A stretch of 64,000 nucleotides of DNA from Tessaracoccus flavescens (GTDB lineage Bacteria > Actinomycetota > Actinomycetes > Propionibacteriales > Propionibacteriaceae): assembly GCF_001998865.1 (NCBI RefSeq), contig NZ_CP019607.1:3162001-3226000 (forward strand), read 5' to 3'. The notes beneath the pieces were generated by a model. The model was not told the origin of the DNA and ran no database searches. It was given only the letters and a program-made list of their open reading frames with translations. Positions 28,370 to 37,688 of the stretch are shown one piece after another. The position numbers and the translations under genes are program-made. Every line of letters starts with the position of its first letter. Within the stretch, counting starts at the first letter, position 1.

Positions 28370-31245
28370 GCGCTGAGACCGCCGACCTCGACGAGCCGAC
28401 CCGCAGGAGCCCGTTGCTCTGGACCGTGCTGATCATCGGTGTGCTGGTGATCGGCACCGTGATCGCCTCCCGTGTTGGCACCGACTACCTGTGGTTCCGC
28501 AGCGTCGACTTCCAGGGCGTGTTCACCACCCGGCTCGCCGCCCAGGTGGGGCTGCTTGTCGGGTTCGGCCTGCTGATGTTCCTGGTCGTGTTCTTCTCGA
28601 TGGTGATCGCCTACCGGCTGCGCCCCAAGGTGCGCAGGGCCAACCTCGACTCCGAGTTCCTGGTGCAGATGCGCGACGTGCTCGACCAGCGTTCACGACT
28701 GTTGATGGCCGTGCCCGCCGGAGTGATCGCCCTGCTCGCCGGGCTGACGGCGTTGGGTCAGGCCGACACGTTCCTGGCCTGGTGGCACTCGACTGAGTTC
28801 GGTGAGAAGGACGCCTACTTCGGCGTCGACGCCAGCTTCTACGTGTTCGCGCTTCCGTGGCTGCAGTTCGTGGTCGGTTTCGTGTTGTTCGCCGTCACCG
28901 CGGGCGGCATAGCCGCGCTCTGCGTGCACTTCCTCACCGGGTCGCTGAACGCTTCCGCGCTTCGCGGCCGCGGCAACACCTCGGCGAGCGTTCCCGCGCA
29001 GCGCCAGCTGTCGATCACGCTGGGGATCGGCATCCTGCTCTTCGGCGTCAACATCGTCCTCGACCGGTTCGCGCTGAACGTCACCCAGTCGACCCTGTTC
29101 ACGGGCATGGGCTACACCGACTTCACCACCCGCGTTCCGGTCACCACGATCATCGCCGCCATCTGCGCCATCTGCGCGATCGCCTGCTTCGTCAACGCGT
29201 GGAAGGTGCGCTGGTCGGTGCCCGGCGCATCGATCGCGCTGCTGATCGTTTCGATGCTGCTCCTGTCGAGCCTGTACCCGTGGCTGATCCAGAACTTCCG
29301 GGTCACCCCGCAGGAACAGGACATGGAGGTGCCCTACATCGCCAACAACATCGCGGCGACCAGGTACGCCTACGACATCGACGACGTCGAGATCGAGGAT
29401 TACGAGGCGACCACCACGGCCTCGGCCGGCCAGCTGCGCGCCGACGCCGACGCGCTGCCCGCGATCCGCCTGATCGACCCCGCGGTCGTTCCCCGCACGT
29501 TCGAGCAGCTCCAGCAGGTGCGCGGCTACTACACGTTCCCCGAGACGCTGGACGTCGACCGGTACGTGATCGACGGAAAGGCCACTGACGCGGTGGTCGC
29601 CGTCCGCGAGCTCGACCTCGCGTCGGTGGACTCCGGGGACAATTGGAACAACCGACGAACCGTCTACACGCACGGCTACGGACTGGTCGCCGCCTACGGG
29701 AACCAGCGCGAGGCCAACGGCGAGCCGGTGTTCTTCTCCGGCGGGATCCCTACCACCGGCAGCCTCGAGGAGCACGAGCCGCGCATCTACTTCGGTGAGA
29801 AGAGCGACTACTACGTCGTCGTCGGCGCGCCAGAGGGGTCTGAGCCGGTCGAGCTCGACACGCCGTCCGGCGGTGAGGGGCGCTCCGAGTCGCTGTACAC
29901 CTACACCGGCAAGGGCGGGGTCCCGGTCGGCAACTTCCTGGCGAAGGCGGCGTTCGCGATCCGCTTCGGCGACATCAACCTGATGCTCTCGGACCGCGTG
30001 AACTCCGAGTCGCGCCTGATGCACGACCGTGTCCCGACGCAGCGCGTGCAGGAGGTCGCCCCCTGGCTGACGGTCGACTCCGATCCGTATCCGAGCGTCG
30101 TGGACGGCCGGATCGTGTGGATCGTCGACGCGTACACCACGTCCGACTCCTTCCCGAATGCGAACCGTGTCGACTGGACCCAGTCGATCTCCGACTCTCG
30201 CACCTCTGCCGACCGCACCCTGCTCGGGCAGCAGGTCAACTACGTGCGCAACTCCGTCAAGGCCGTCGTCGACGCCTATGACGGGTCGGTGAAACTGTAC
30301 GAGTGGGACGAAAACGATCCGATCCTCAAGACCTGGTCGAAGGTCTTCCCCGGCGCCGTCACCCCGAAGAGCGAGATTTCCGATGAGTTGCGCGAACACC
30401 TGCGCTATCCGCAGGACCTGTTCAAGGTGCAGCGCGAGGTGCTCGGCCGCTACCACACCGAGAACGCCAACACGTGGTTCCACCAGACCGACATCTGGCA
30501 GGTCCCGAACGACCCGGTCAGCGGGGAGAACAAGAAGGAGCCACCGTACTTCCTGACGATCCGGTGGCCGAAGGACGAGACTCCGCACTTCGCCAACACG
30601 ACCGTCTTCGTGCCGAAGGACCGCGAGAACCTCAGCGCGTACATGGCGATCAACTCCGACGCCACGAGTCCGGACTACGGCAAGAAACGGGTGTTGAAGC
30701 TCTCTGACGCCAAACAGATCGCGGGCCCGGGGCAGACGTACAACTTCATCTCGACCAACCCGCTCGTCGCGGAGAAGCTCCTGCCGTTCAACCGTGACGG
30801 CTCCAGCGCTTCGGCCATCTACGGCAACCTGCTGACCCTCCCGCTCGGAGGCGGCCTGCTGTACGTGCAGCCCATCTACACGCAGACCAAGACCACGGGT
30901 TCCTACCCGGCGCTGCGCTTCATTGTGGTGCGCTTCGGCGAGCAGATCGGCATCGGCGACACGCTGCAGTCGGCGCTCGACCAGGTGTTCCAGGGCGACG
31001 CTGGTGCGCAGACAGGCGAGGGCGACAACCCCAGCACGATCCCCGATCTGAACACGGAGGAGCCGGGCACTCCGTCGGACCAGACGGGAGTCGAGCGCGC
31101 CAGGGGACTGCTGGACGAGGCCGAGGCGCTGTTCAAGGGCGCGGACGAGGCGCTGAAGACCGGCGATCTCGCCGACTACCAGGCGAAGATGAAGTCCGCC
31201 GAGGACAAGATCGCCGAGGCCGCGAAGGCGCTCGACGAGGGCTGA
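28366..31245 (+). CDS. UPF0182 family large membrane protein
   Basis: A 959-residue integral membrane protein (COG1615/UPF0182). About seven hydrophobic helices occupy residues 20-320, followed by a very large extracytoplasmic domain and a charged, helical Glu/Asp/Lys-rich tail after residue 890. Function is unknown; the constant linkage to the PDZ/Lon-like protease suggests that one acts on or with the other. Length is typical for the family (about 950-1000). Confidence 0.88.
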   Translation: MSAETADLDEPTRRSPLLWTVLIIGVLVIGTVIASRVGTDYLWFRSVDFQGVFTTRLAAQVGLLVGFGLLMFLVVFFSMVIAYRLRPKVRRANLDSEFLVQMRDVLDQRSRLLMAVPAGVIALLAGLTALGQADTFLAWWHSTEFGEKDAYFGVDASFYVFALPWLQFVVGFVLFAVTAGGIAALCVHFLTGSLNASALRGRGNTSASVPAQRQLSITLGIGILLFGVNIVLDRFALNVTQSTLFTGMGYTDFTTRVPVTTIIAAICAICAIACFVNAWKVRWSVPGASIALLIVSMLLLSSLYPWLIQNFRVTPQEQDMEVPYIANNIAATRYAYDIDDVEIEDYEATTTASAGQLRADADALPAIRLIDPAVVPRTFEQLQQVRGYYTFPETLDVDRYVIDGKATDAVVAVRELDLASVDSGDNWNNRRTVYTHGYGLVAAYGNQREANGEPVFFSGGIPTTGSLEEHEPRIYFGEKSDYYVVVGAPEGSEPVELDTPSGGEGRSESLYTYTGKGGVPVGNFLAKAAFAIRFGDINLMLSDRVNSESRLMHDRVPTQRVQEVAPWLTVDSDPYPSVVDGRIVWIVDAYTTSDSFPNANRVDWTQSISDSRTSADRTLLGQQVNYVRNSVKAVVDAYDGSVKLYEWDENDPILKTWSKVFPGAVTPKSEISDELREHLRYPQDLFKVQREVLGRYHTENANTWFHQTDIWQVPNDPVSGENKKEPPYFLTIRWPKDETPHFANTTVFVPKDRENLSAYMAINSDATSPDYGKKRVLKLSDAKQIAGPGQTYNFISTNPLVAEKLLPFNRDGSSASAIYGNLLTLPLGGGLLYVQPIYTQTKTTGSYPALRFIVVRFGEQIGIGDTLQSALDQVFQGDAGAQTGEGDNPSTIPDLNTEEPGTPSDQTGVERARGLLDEAEALFKGADEALKTGDLADYQAKMKSAEDKIAEAAKALDEG

Positions 31246-31278
31246 CGCAGACGGCGCCGGCCCCGTGTGGTCGGCGCC

Positions 31279-32601
31279 TCAGGCCCTCAGATCGATCCGT
31301 TCCGGAGCCAGGCCGATGGCCTCCAACTGGGGGACGAGCACCTCGGCGTCTCCGGTGACGGAGACGCTGCACAGCTCGGGGCTGATGGCGGAGCGGTAGG
31401 CGGTGGTGGCCGCGTCCGCGCCCACCGTCGCCAGCGCCTCGAAGTGCCTTCCCATGTCCCCCGGGTCGAGCCCGGCGGCGGCGAGGGAGGACGACTGCGC
31501 GACGATGTCGGCCGAGGTCTCGTTGGCGAGCGGGGCGACCCCGATCAGGTACCGGCGCGCGTCGTCGACCTCGGCGTCGGTCAGCGGTTCGGCGAGTGCG
31601 AGCCCCTCGATGAGGCGGGCGACGGCATCGCCTGCCACCTCGTTGCGGACGCTACCGCCCACCGCGAACTGCCCCTCGGTGACGCCGGGGGAGAAGCCCC
31701 CGTTGATGCCGTAGGTGTAGCCGAGCCGCTCGCGCAGTTCCAGATTGAGCCGGCTGGCGAAGGCCCCGGCGAGGGCGTGCCCGGCGATCCGGAGCGCCGC
31801 CCAGCGCGGATCGTCGCGCGTGACGGTTCGGCTGCCGATGGTGAGCGTCGCCTGGACAGCCCCCGGCTGGTCGACCACCACGACGCGGGGAGGCAGGGCC
31901 GGGGCGCTGGAGGCCGGTGCAGGCGTCGGGGCTCCAGGTCGCCAGTCGGCGAAGTGGGCGATGACGTCGTCCGCGTCGACCGCGCCGGCGATCAGCAGCG
32001 TCGTGTGGTCGGGAACGAAGTGCGCGGCGTGCCAGGCGCGGACGCGGTCGGCGTCGATCGGGCTGAGCGTGGCAGGCGTTCCGGCCGCCGGACGGCCGTC
32101 GCGGTGCTGTTCGCCGAAGAGGGCACGGCGGAAGGCGAGGCCGTTGCTGCCCCCGGGTGAGGCGAGCGTCGAGTCGAAGCCCGCGATCTGGGCCTCGATG
32201 TGGTGCACGATGTCGCGTTCCGCATAGGCGGGCTCGGTGAGCACCTCCGTGAAGAGGTCGAGGACCGCTCCGAGGCGTCGCGACGGGGCCTGCCCGCCGA
32301 AGGTCGTGTGCCGGTACCGGGCGATGCCGTGCAGGGTGGCCCCGTTGCCCTCGAGGAGTTCGCCGATCCGTCCGTCCGGGTGGGTCAGCGTTCCTTCATC
32401 GATGGCGTGCAGCGCCACGGTCGCCACGCCCTCGACGTCGCGTGGCTCGCTGCTCAGCGCAGCGGGGAACACGGCCTCGAAGGTGGCGATGTGCTGGCCG
32501 GGCAGATGGAAGTGCCACACCGTCAGGCCGTTGGGCAGCCTGGTGATCGTCGGCGTCGGAAAGTGCCAGGGGGTGGCTAGCGTGACGTCAGGTCGGGTCA
32601 T
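31279..32601 (-). CDS. M16 family peptidase, subunit lacking the zinc motif
   Basis: A 440-residue pitrilysin/insulinase-like protein. The inverted zinc motif HxxEH expected near residue 50 is absent (the region reads VEGVATVALHAIDEGT), but the R/Y substrate-binding pair is present in RERLGYTYG near residue 290. This is the pattern of the non-catalytic partner in two-subunit M16B peptidases. It starts at an ATG overlapping the stop of the upstream catalytic subunit by 4 bp, so the two should be made in equal amounts. Confidence 0.85.
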   Translation of the reverse strand: MTRPDVTLATPWHFPTPTITRLPNGLTVWHFHLPGQHIATFEAVFPAALSSEPRDVEGVATVALHAIDEGTLTHPDGRIGELLEGNGATLHGIARYRHTTFGGQAPSRRLGAVLDLFTEVLTEPAYAERDIVHHIEAQIAGFDSTLASPGGSNGLAFRRALFGEQHRDGRPAAGTPATLSPIDADRVRAWHAAHFVPDHTTLLIAGAVDADDVIAHFADWRPGAPTPAPASSAPALPPRVVVVDQPGAVQATLTIGSRTVTRDDPRWAALRIAGHALAGAFASRLNLELRERLGYTYGINGGFSPGVTEGQFAVGGSVRNEVAGDAVARLIEGLALAEPLTDAEVDDARRYLIGVAPLANETSADIVAQSSSLAAAGLDPGDMGRHFEALATVGADAATTAYRSAISPELCSVSVTGDAEVLVPQLEAIGLAPERIDLRA

Positions 32602-33872
32602 CGGGCATTCTCCGCGAGGTAGTGGAGCTGGTGTGCGGCCGTGGGGGACAGCCAGGTTCGGGCAGCGCCTCGCACATCGTCTGGGGTCACGGACAGCACC
32701 TCCGCGAGGTGGGTGTTGATCCTGGCCGGGTCGCCGTGGACGAGCCAGGCGTCGTTGATCGCGTCGGCGCGACCGCTCGTCGTGGCGAGGTCCCAGAGCC
32801 AGTCGCGTTCGTACTGGGCGGCCGCGCGGGCGACCTCCTCCTCGGTTGGGCCCTCGTCGATGAAGCGGGCCAGCTCGTCGAGGATTCGTCCGCTCAGCGC
32901 ATCGGTCCCCACGCCGTCCGACGGACGTCCGAGGATGGTGGCCACCGAGGTGGAGGAGCGGTGGGGCAGCAGCGCGCTGTGCACCTCGTTGGCGATGTCG
33001 CCGTTGCGCACGAGCGCGCGGTGCAGCCGGGAGGAGTTGCCGTCGGCGAGGACCGACAGCGCCAGGTGGAGAGCTGGCTGGACGGGGTCTGCCGCGTCGG
33101 GCACCCCCCACGACAGGTAGGTCAGCGAGTGCGGGACGGCCCGGGTGACGGTCTCGATCAGCTCCGGCCTGGCCAGCGGTGCCTCGAAGCTTGCCCGCTG
33201 AGGCTTGGGGACGGCGGGAAGCGAGCCGAAGTAGGTCTCGGTGAGCGAGATGCCCTCGTCGGCGGTGACCGGCCCGCAGAGCACGAGGCGCAGGTTGCTC
33301 GCCGGGTACCAGGCCTCGAAGAACGAGGCCACGTCCTCCAGCGACGCGTCGTCCAGGTCCCTCATGGACCCGATGGTCAGGTGACCGTACGGATGCTCGG
33401 GCTGGAAGTGCTGCGCGATCAGCAGTTCGAGCAGGTCGCCGTAGGGCTGGTTGTCGTAGCGCTGACGCTTCTCCTCCTTCACGACCTGACGCTGGGTCTC
33501 GAAGTTCTCCCCGGTGATGGCGAGGCTCGCGAAGCGGTCCGCCTCGAGCCACATCGCCAGGTCGAGGGCGCCCCGGGGCACCGTCTCGAAGTAGTTGGTG
33601 CGGTCGCTGGAGGTGGTGGCGTTGACGGTTCCGCCGAGGGTCTCGACGGTCGCCATGTGCTCGCCGGAGGCCACCTGCCCGGAGCCCTGGAACATGAGGT
33701 GCTCGAACAGGTGGGCGAAGCCGGTCTTGCCCGGACGCTCATCCGCGGAGCCGACCTCGACCCAGAGGTTCACTGCGACGCCGGGAGCATCCGGATCGGG
33801 GGCCACGACCACCTCGAGTCCGTTGTCCAGGCGGTGCTTGGCCAGCTCGTAGTGCAGGTGGGCCTCGGTCAT
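32598..33872 (-). CDS. M16 family zinc peptidase, catalytic subunit
   Basis: A 424-residue M16 peptidase with the zinc motif HLFEH (GFAHLFEHLMFQG near residue 55) and the downstream glutamate region. With the next gene it should form a clam-shell heterodimer that degrades peptides. No signal peptide is seen, so it is probably cytosolic. The ATG at 33872 is preceded by TAGTGT (33886-33881) with 8 nt between and no Shine-Dalgarno, so the mRNA may be leaderless; an in-frame GTG at 33884 is an alternative. Confidence 0.88.
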   Translation of the reverse strand: MTEAHLHYELAKHRLDNGLEVVVAPDPDAPGVAVNLWVEVGSADERPGKTGFAHLFEHLMFQGSGQVASGEHMATVETLGGTVNATTSSDRTNYFETVPRGALDLAMWLEADRFASLAITGENFETQRQVVKEEKRQRYDNQPYGDLLELLIAQHFQPEHPYGHLTIGSMRDLDDASLEDVASFFEAWYPASNLRLVLCGPVTADEGISLTETYFGSLPAVPKPQRASFEAPLARPELIETVTRAVPHSLTYLSWGVPDAADPVQPALHLALSVLADGNSSRLHRALVRNGDIANEVHSALLPHRSSTSVATILGRPSDGVGTDALSGRILDELARFIDEGPTEEEVARAAAQYERDWLWDLATTSGRADAINDAWLVHGDPARINTHLAEVLSVTPDDVRGAARTWLSPTAAHQLHYLAENAR

Positions 33873-33907
33873 GTGCAGAGACACTAGCGCCTGCCCGGTG
33901 CGTCGCG

Positions 33908-34492
33908 TCAGTGCAGCGACGAGTCGGACGCGGTGAGGAACCACTCGTGGAATGTGACCACGAGGCCTGCCCTCGTGGGCGCCGCGGCGAGCGGGCCCGC
34001 GGCGGCCTCGGCCTCAGCCGGGAACGGGGCCACGCGCACGAGGGCCAGTTCGTCGCCGTCGAGGCCGGCGCGGACCGTCAGCGCGTCGCCCGACCGGGAG
34101 ACCCGCACCCGGACCCTCCGTCCCGCCCACGCATCCATCCTGGCCACGGACCAGTCGGAGTTCGGGTTGGTCACGACCGCGCCCAGCTGCGGGTGCCCGT
34201 CTGCGAACTCGACGCCCGCCTTCATCCAGCAGGTCTGGTCGGCGACCACGAAGATGCCTGCCTGGTCGAACTGCTGGTCGTAGTCGGTGGTGAAGGTGAC
34301 CTCCATCGCGCAGTCCTGCGGCAGCGGCCGCACGAGCCCGTGCTCGGACTCGTGGACGAAACCATACGAGGTGGTGCGCCACGCATCCGAGCCTTCGGCG
34401 CAGGTGACGATCAGGTCGCCGTCGCGCTCGACGGCGTCGACGGGCGGGTGGGTCCAGATCCCTTCTGACCAGGCGATGCGGGTGGTCTCCAT
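33908..34492 (-). CDS. DUF1349 (concanavalin-like) protein
   Basis: A 194-residue protein of the DUF1349 family, which has a concanavalin/glucanase-like fold. FDQAGIFVVADQTCWMKAGVEF and the FHEWFLTAS ending are typical. Relatives have been called regulators of enolase in yeast, but the biochemical role is not established. A TAGCGT -10 element at 34504-34499 ends 6 nt before the ATG, so the mRNA is probably leaderless; this promoter abuts the one of the divergent aldo/keto reductase. Confidence 0.82.
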   Translation of the reverse strand: METTRIAWSEGIWTHPPVDAVERDGDLIVTCAEGSDAWRTTSYGFVHESEHGLVRPLPQDCAMEVTFTTDYDQQFDQAGIFVVADQTCWMKAGVEFADGHPQLGAVVTNPNSDWSVARMDAWAGRRVRVRVSRSGDALTVRAGLDGDELALVRVAPFPAEAEAAAGPLAAAPTRAGLVVTFHEWFLTASDSSLH

Positions 34493-34498
34493 GGCGTA

Positions 34499-34516
34499 AC
34501 GCTAGCCGAGTAATGT
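34499..34516. promoter_or_regulatory. Back-to-back leaderless -10 elements
   Basis: TAGCGT (minus, 34504-34499) serves the DUF1349 gene and TAATGT (plus, 34511-34516) serves the aldo/keto reductase gene; only 6 bp separate them. Each lies 6-7 nt before its start codon. The two -35 regions must overlap the opposite gene's start, so polymerases would compete. Confidence 0.55.
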
Positions 34517-34523
34517 CGTGCCC

Positions 34524-35525
34524 ATGCAGTACCGCTATCTCGGAAATTCCGGACTCAAGATCACCGAAATCACCTACGGCAACTGGCTGACCCACGGGTC
34601 GCAGGTCGAAAACGACGCCGCAAAGGCCTGCGTCCGCGCGGCCCTCGATGCGGGCATCACCACCTTCGACACCGCAGACGTCTACGCCAACACCGTCGCA
34701 GAGGAGGTGCTCGCGGATGCGCTGAAGGGGGAGCGTCGCGAGTCGCTCGAGATCTTCACGAAGGTCTACTTCCCAGTCGGCCCGAAGGGCGCCAACGATG
34801 TCGGCCTGTCCCGCAAGCACATCATGGAGGGCATCAACGGGTCGCTGCGCCGCCTGCAGACCGACTACGTCGACCTCTATCAGGCGCACCGCTTCGACGT
34901 GGAGACCCCGCTCGAGGAGACCATGATCGCCTTCGCCGACGTGGTGCGGCAGGGCAAGGCGCTCTACATCGGCGTGTCCGAGTGGACCGCCGACCAGATC
35001 CGCGAGGGCGCGAAGCTGGCCAAGGAACTCAACATCCAGCTGATCTCCAACCAGCCGCAGTACTCGATGCTGTGGCGCGTGATCGAGGACCAGGTCGTGC
35101 CAGCCTCGGAGGAGGCAGGCATCTCGCAGATCGTGTGGTCTCCCGTCGCCCAGGGTGTCCTGACCGGCAAGTACCAGCCGGGTCAGGCCGCGCCCGAGGG
35201 TTCGCGGGCCACCGACACCAAGGGCGGCCAGAACATGATCAGCCGCTTCATGAACGACGACGTGCTGACCCGCGTGCAGAAGCTGCGCCCGATCGCAGAC
35301 GAGCTCGGCCTGACCATGGCTCAGCTCGCCGTCGCCTGGGTGCTGCAGAACCAGAACGTCGCAGCGGCCATCATCGGCGCCTCGCGCCCAGAGCAGATCA
35401 GCGAGAACGTCAAGGCCAGTGGGGTGGAGATTCCGGCCGAGCTGATGGCGAAGATCGACGAGGCGCTCGGCGACATCGTCGAGCGCGACCCGTCCCACAC
35501 CCGAGCACCTGAGTCGCGCCCGTAA
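34524..35525 (+). CDS. Aldo/keto reductase (Kv-beta-like)
   Basis: A 333-residue NADPH-dependent aldo/keto reductase of the potassium-channel beta-subunit-like branch. It opens with MQYRYLGNSGLKI; the catalytic Asp and Tyr lie in FDTADVYAN, the lysine in IFTKVYF and the histidine in YQAHRFD. The cofactor-binding IGASRPEQI is near residue 290. The physiological carbonyl substrate is unknown. TAATGT ends 7 nt before the ATG, indicating leaderless initiation; a GTG at 34518 is an alternative. Confidence 0.9.
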   Translation: MQYRYLGNSGLKITEITYGNWLTHGSQVENDAAKACVRAALDAGITTFDTADVYANTVAEEVLADALKGERRESLEIFTKVYFPVGPKGANDVGLSRKHIMEGINGSLRRLQTDYVDLYQAHRFDVETPLEETMIAFADVVRQGKALYIGVSEWTADQIREGAKLAKELNIQLISNQPQYSMLWRVIEDQVVPASEEAGISQIVWSPVAQGVLTGKYQPGQAAPEGSRATDTKGGQNMISRFMNDDVLTRVQKLRPIADELGLTMAQLAVAWVLQNQNVAAAIIGASRPEQISENVKASGVEIPAELMAKIDEALGDIVERDPSHTRAPESRP

Positions 35526-35546
35526 CGAGAGGGCGACGGCTTCGAT

Positions 35547-35575
35547 TTGTGCGTTCCAAAGAACCCCGCTAAAGT
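35547..35575 (+). promoter_or_regulatory. Promoter of tRNA-fMet
   Basis: TTGTGC at 35547-35552 and TAAAGT at 35570-35575 with a 17-bp spacer, ending 12 bp before the tRNA. Confidence 0.6.
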
Positions 35576-35587
35576 TGGTTTCACCGA

Positions 35588-35661
35588 CGCGGGGTGGAGC
35601 AGCTCGGTAGCTCGCTGGGCTCATAACCCAGAGGTCACAGGTTCAAATCCTGTCCCCGCTA
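35588..35661 (+). tRNA. Initiator tRNA-Met (CAT anticodon)
   Basis: A 74-nt cloverleaf with acceptor arm CGCGGGG/CCCCGCT, anticodon loop CTCATAA, and T arm ACAGG-TTCAAAT-CCTGT. Initiator identity is shown by the unpaired position 1-72 (C:T here) and three consecutive G:C pairs in the anticodon stem (CTGGG/CCCAG). The discriminator base is A; the CCA end is not encoded. Confidence 0.97.
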
Positions 35662-35666
35662 CGAGA

Positions 35667-35706
35667 AACAGCCCCTGATCAGGTGAAAACCAGGTCAGGG
35701 GCTGTT
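35667..35706. terminator. Perfect inverted repeat after tRNA-fMet
   Basis: AACAGCCCCTGA and its exact complement flank a 16-base loop. It starts 5 bp after the tRNA and most simply terminates it, although no U-run follows. Confidence 0.6.
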
Positions 35707-35915
35707 GGCTTCTCGGTGAAAAGTCCCGAACTACGCTCAAGCGATTCTGTCGGGAGCCCAGAGGCGATCTCCGTGGCCGTGAGGCAGTCGTGGATGGAGG
35801 CGGCCTCGGCCTCGGCCTCGGTGGCCGTGACCGCCCCAGTCGTCACCGTCACAGCGGCGGCGATGAGCGATGCGGCGAGCCTTCTGGCGCGCTTGCGTGT
35901 TGCGTGTGTGTTCAT
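35679..35915 (-). CDS. Small hypothetical secreted protein
   Basis: A possible 78-residue protein with an N-terminal signal peptide (basic TRKRARR followed by a hydrophobic ASLIAAAVTVTTG stretch) and then EASIHDCLTATEIASG. GGGGAGAG lies just before the ATG. It matches nothing I recognise, and its last codons run into the tRNA terminator hairpin, so it may be the truncated start of a longer gene lost at the tRNA boundary. Confidence 0.35.
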   Translation of the reverse strand: MNTHATRKRARRLAASLIAAAVTVTTGAVTATEAEAEAASIHDCLTATEIASGLPTESLERSSGLFTEKPTAPDLVFT

Positions 35916-36094
35916 CAACTCTCCCCGTGATGAGCGTCAACATTGGCGATGTCTTTCACCCTAAGCAGGATCTGATCGCTGTGGTTAGTGATGAGAAAGC
36001 TTCGCCATTGGCGAGATGGGAGAGCGTGATCCCGGCGGGTTGGGCCGCCGTGTCGGTGCCCCTGGAGCCGCGACCCTGGTGGCGATGGCGTTGG

Positions 36095-37012
36095 TCAGCG
36101 GCCCTCGACCCAGGCGGAGAACTCGTCGGCCGTGGCGTAAGAGCTCTGGGTCCCGCGGCCGGTCACGGAGTGAGCCGCGTAGGCATTGGCCCGTACGAGC
36201 GCGTCGCGCAGGGGCGTTGCGTGCGTGATCTCGTGCGCGAAGCAGCCGATGAAGGCGTCGCCGGCCCCGGTCGTGTCGACCGCCTCGACCGCGGTCGTCT
36301 GGGCGATCAGCTCCTCACCCTCGGCATCGACGAGGAGGACGCCCTTCGACCCGAGGGTGACGATGCCGTTGCGGCAGCCGCGCTCGACGAGGCTGCGGGC
36401 CGCGATGCTGACCTCCTCGAGCGTCGAGGTAGGCAGGCCGGTGAGGATGGCAAGCTCGGTCTCGTTCGGCACGAAGTACTCACACAAGGCGACGCGCTCG
36501 TAGTCGAGTCCCTCGGTGGCCGGGGCGGGGTTGAGCAGCACCGGCACGCCCGCCCTGCTGCCCAGCTCGATCGCCGCGTTGACCGTCGCAAGCGGGATCT
36601 CCAGTTGGAGCACGATCAGGCTGCAGCGGGCGATCTCGGCGGCAGCCGCCTCGACATCGTCGGGGGAGAGCGCCCCGTTGGCGCCCTTGACGATGATGAT
36701 CGAGTTGCGCGACTGCTCGTCGACGAAGATGGGGGCGACTCCGGACGTGCCGGGGGTCGGCAGCACGAAGGTGGTGTCGATCCCGTTGAGCTCGAAGTTG
36801 CGCACCGTGTTGGCCGCGAAGAGGTCGTCGCCGACGCGCGTGACCATCAGCACCTCGGAGCCGAGTCGGGACGCGGCGACGGCCTGGTTCGCGCCCTTGC
36901 CCCCGCAGCCGAGCGCGAAGTCAGGCGCCTCGATCGTCTCGCCCTCCTCGGGCATCCGGGTGATGTAGCTGATCAGGTCGACCATGTTCGAGCCGATGAC
37001 CGCGATGTCCAT
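36095..37012 (-). CDS. rbsK: Ribokinase (PfkB family)
   Basis: A 305-residue sugar kinase of the ribokinase branch, phosphorylating D-ribose or a similar sugar at C5. The N-terminal GCGGKGANQAVAASRLG at about 36-52 and the catalytic anion-hole motif DTTGAGDAFIG near residue 245 (base aspartate in GAGD) are diagnostic; the length is that of E. coli RbsK (309). GAGGAGG precedes the ATG. There is no ribose transporter or rbsD next to it, so the sugar could be another furanose. TAGGAT at 37054-37049 is a candidate -10. Confidence 0.85.
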   Translation of the reverse strand: MDIAVIGSNMVDLISYITRMPEEGETIEAPDFALGCGGKGANQAVAASRLGSEVLMVTRVGDDLFAANTVRNFELNGIDTTFVLPTPGTSGVAPIFVDEQSRNSIIIVKGANGALSPDDVEAAAAEIARCSLIVLQLEIPLATVNAAIELGSRAGVPVLLNPAPATEGLDYERVALCEYFVPNETELAILTGLPTSTLEEVSIAARSLVERGCRNGIVTLGSKGVLLVDAEGEELIAQTTAVEAVDTTGAGDAFIGCFAHEITHATPLRDALVRANAYAAHSVTGRGTQSSYATADEFSAWVEGR

Positions 37013-37067
37013 CCGTGCCTCCTCGCCGCGCTGCCGGTGGTGGTACCGATCCTAGGGGGCTGGATCG

Positions 37068-37688
37068 GTGATCCTGGTCTCATCGAAACAAACCGCAGCG
37101 CGCTACGAACGCGGCCGACCCGGCGAACTTGTCCACATGGACGTGAAGAAACTTGGCAAGATCCCGCCGGGAGGCGGCTGGCGCGCCTTCGGCCGTGGCG
37201 CCGGTAACCGGGACCGCAAAACCAAGATCGGCTACGACTATGTCCACTCGTTGGTCGATGACCACACCAGAATGGCCTACAGCGAGATCCCGCCCGATGA
37301 AAAGGGTCCGACCTGCGCCGCCTTCTTGGAGCGCGCAGCCGCGTACTTCGCCGGCAAAGGCATCAGCCGCATCGAGAGGGTCCTGACCGACAACGCGTTT
37401 GCGTACCGCTACTCCACCGACCTGAAGAATGTCTGCGCATCGCCGGGCGCTGTTCGGAAGTTCATTCGTCCTCACTGCCCGTGGCAAAACGGAAAGGTCG
37501 AACGACTCAACCGCACCCTCGCCACCGAATGGGCCTACCGTCAGGTCTTCACCAGCAACGAGCAGCGCGCAGCTGCACTTGCACCGTGGATCGAGTACTA
37601 CAACACTGAACGTCACCACAGCGCTTCATCACCATCATGCTGCGCTACCACGACTCCCTCCAAACAGTCGGCAGCCACCTCGTCCTGA
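37068..37688 (+). pseudogene. IS481-type transposase fragment, truncated at both ends
   Basis: The reading frame from about 37100 encodes the rve/DDE core of an IS481-family transposase: first aspartate in LVHMDVKKLG, second in RVLTDNAFAYRY, glutamate in WQNGKVERLNRTLATEW, ending in YYNTERHHSA. The N-terminal helix-turn-helix region of roughly 110 residues is missing, and after HHSA (near 37624) the frame leaves the family consensus and runs into unrelated sequence to 37688. No terminal inverted repeats were seen. An inactive remnant. Confidence 0.82.

Noticed and set aside
31279..33552. A 757-residue minus-strand frame extending upstream of the second M16 gene
   Set aside because: The upstream third is the out-of-frame reading of the first M16 gene. 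The ATG at 32601 overlaps that gene's stop, a normal operon junction.
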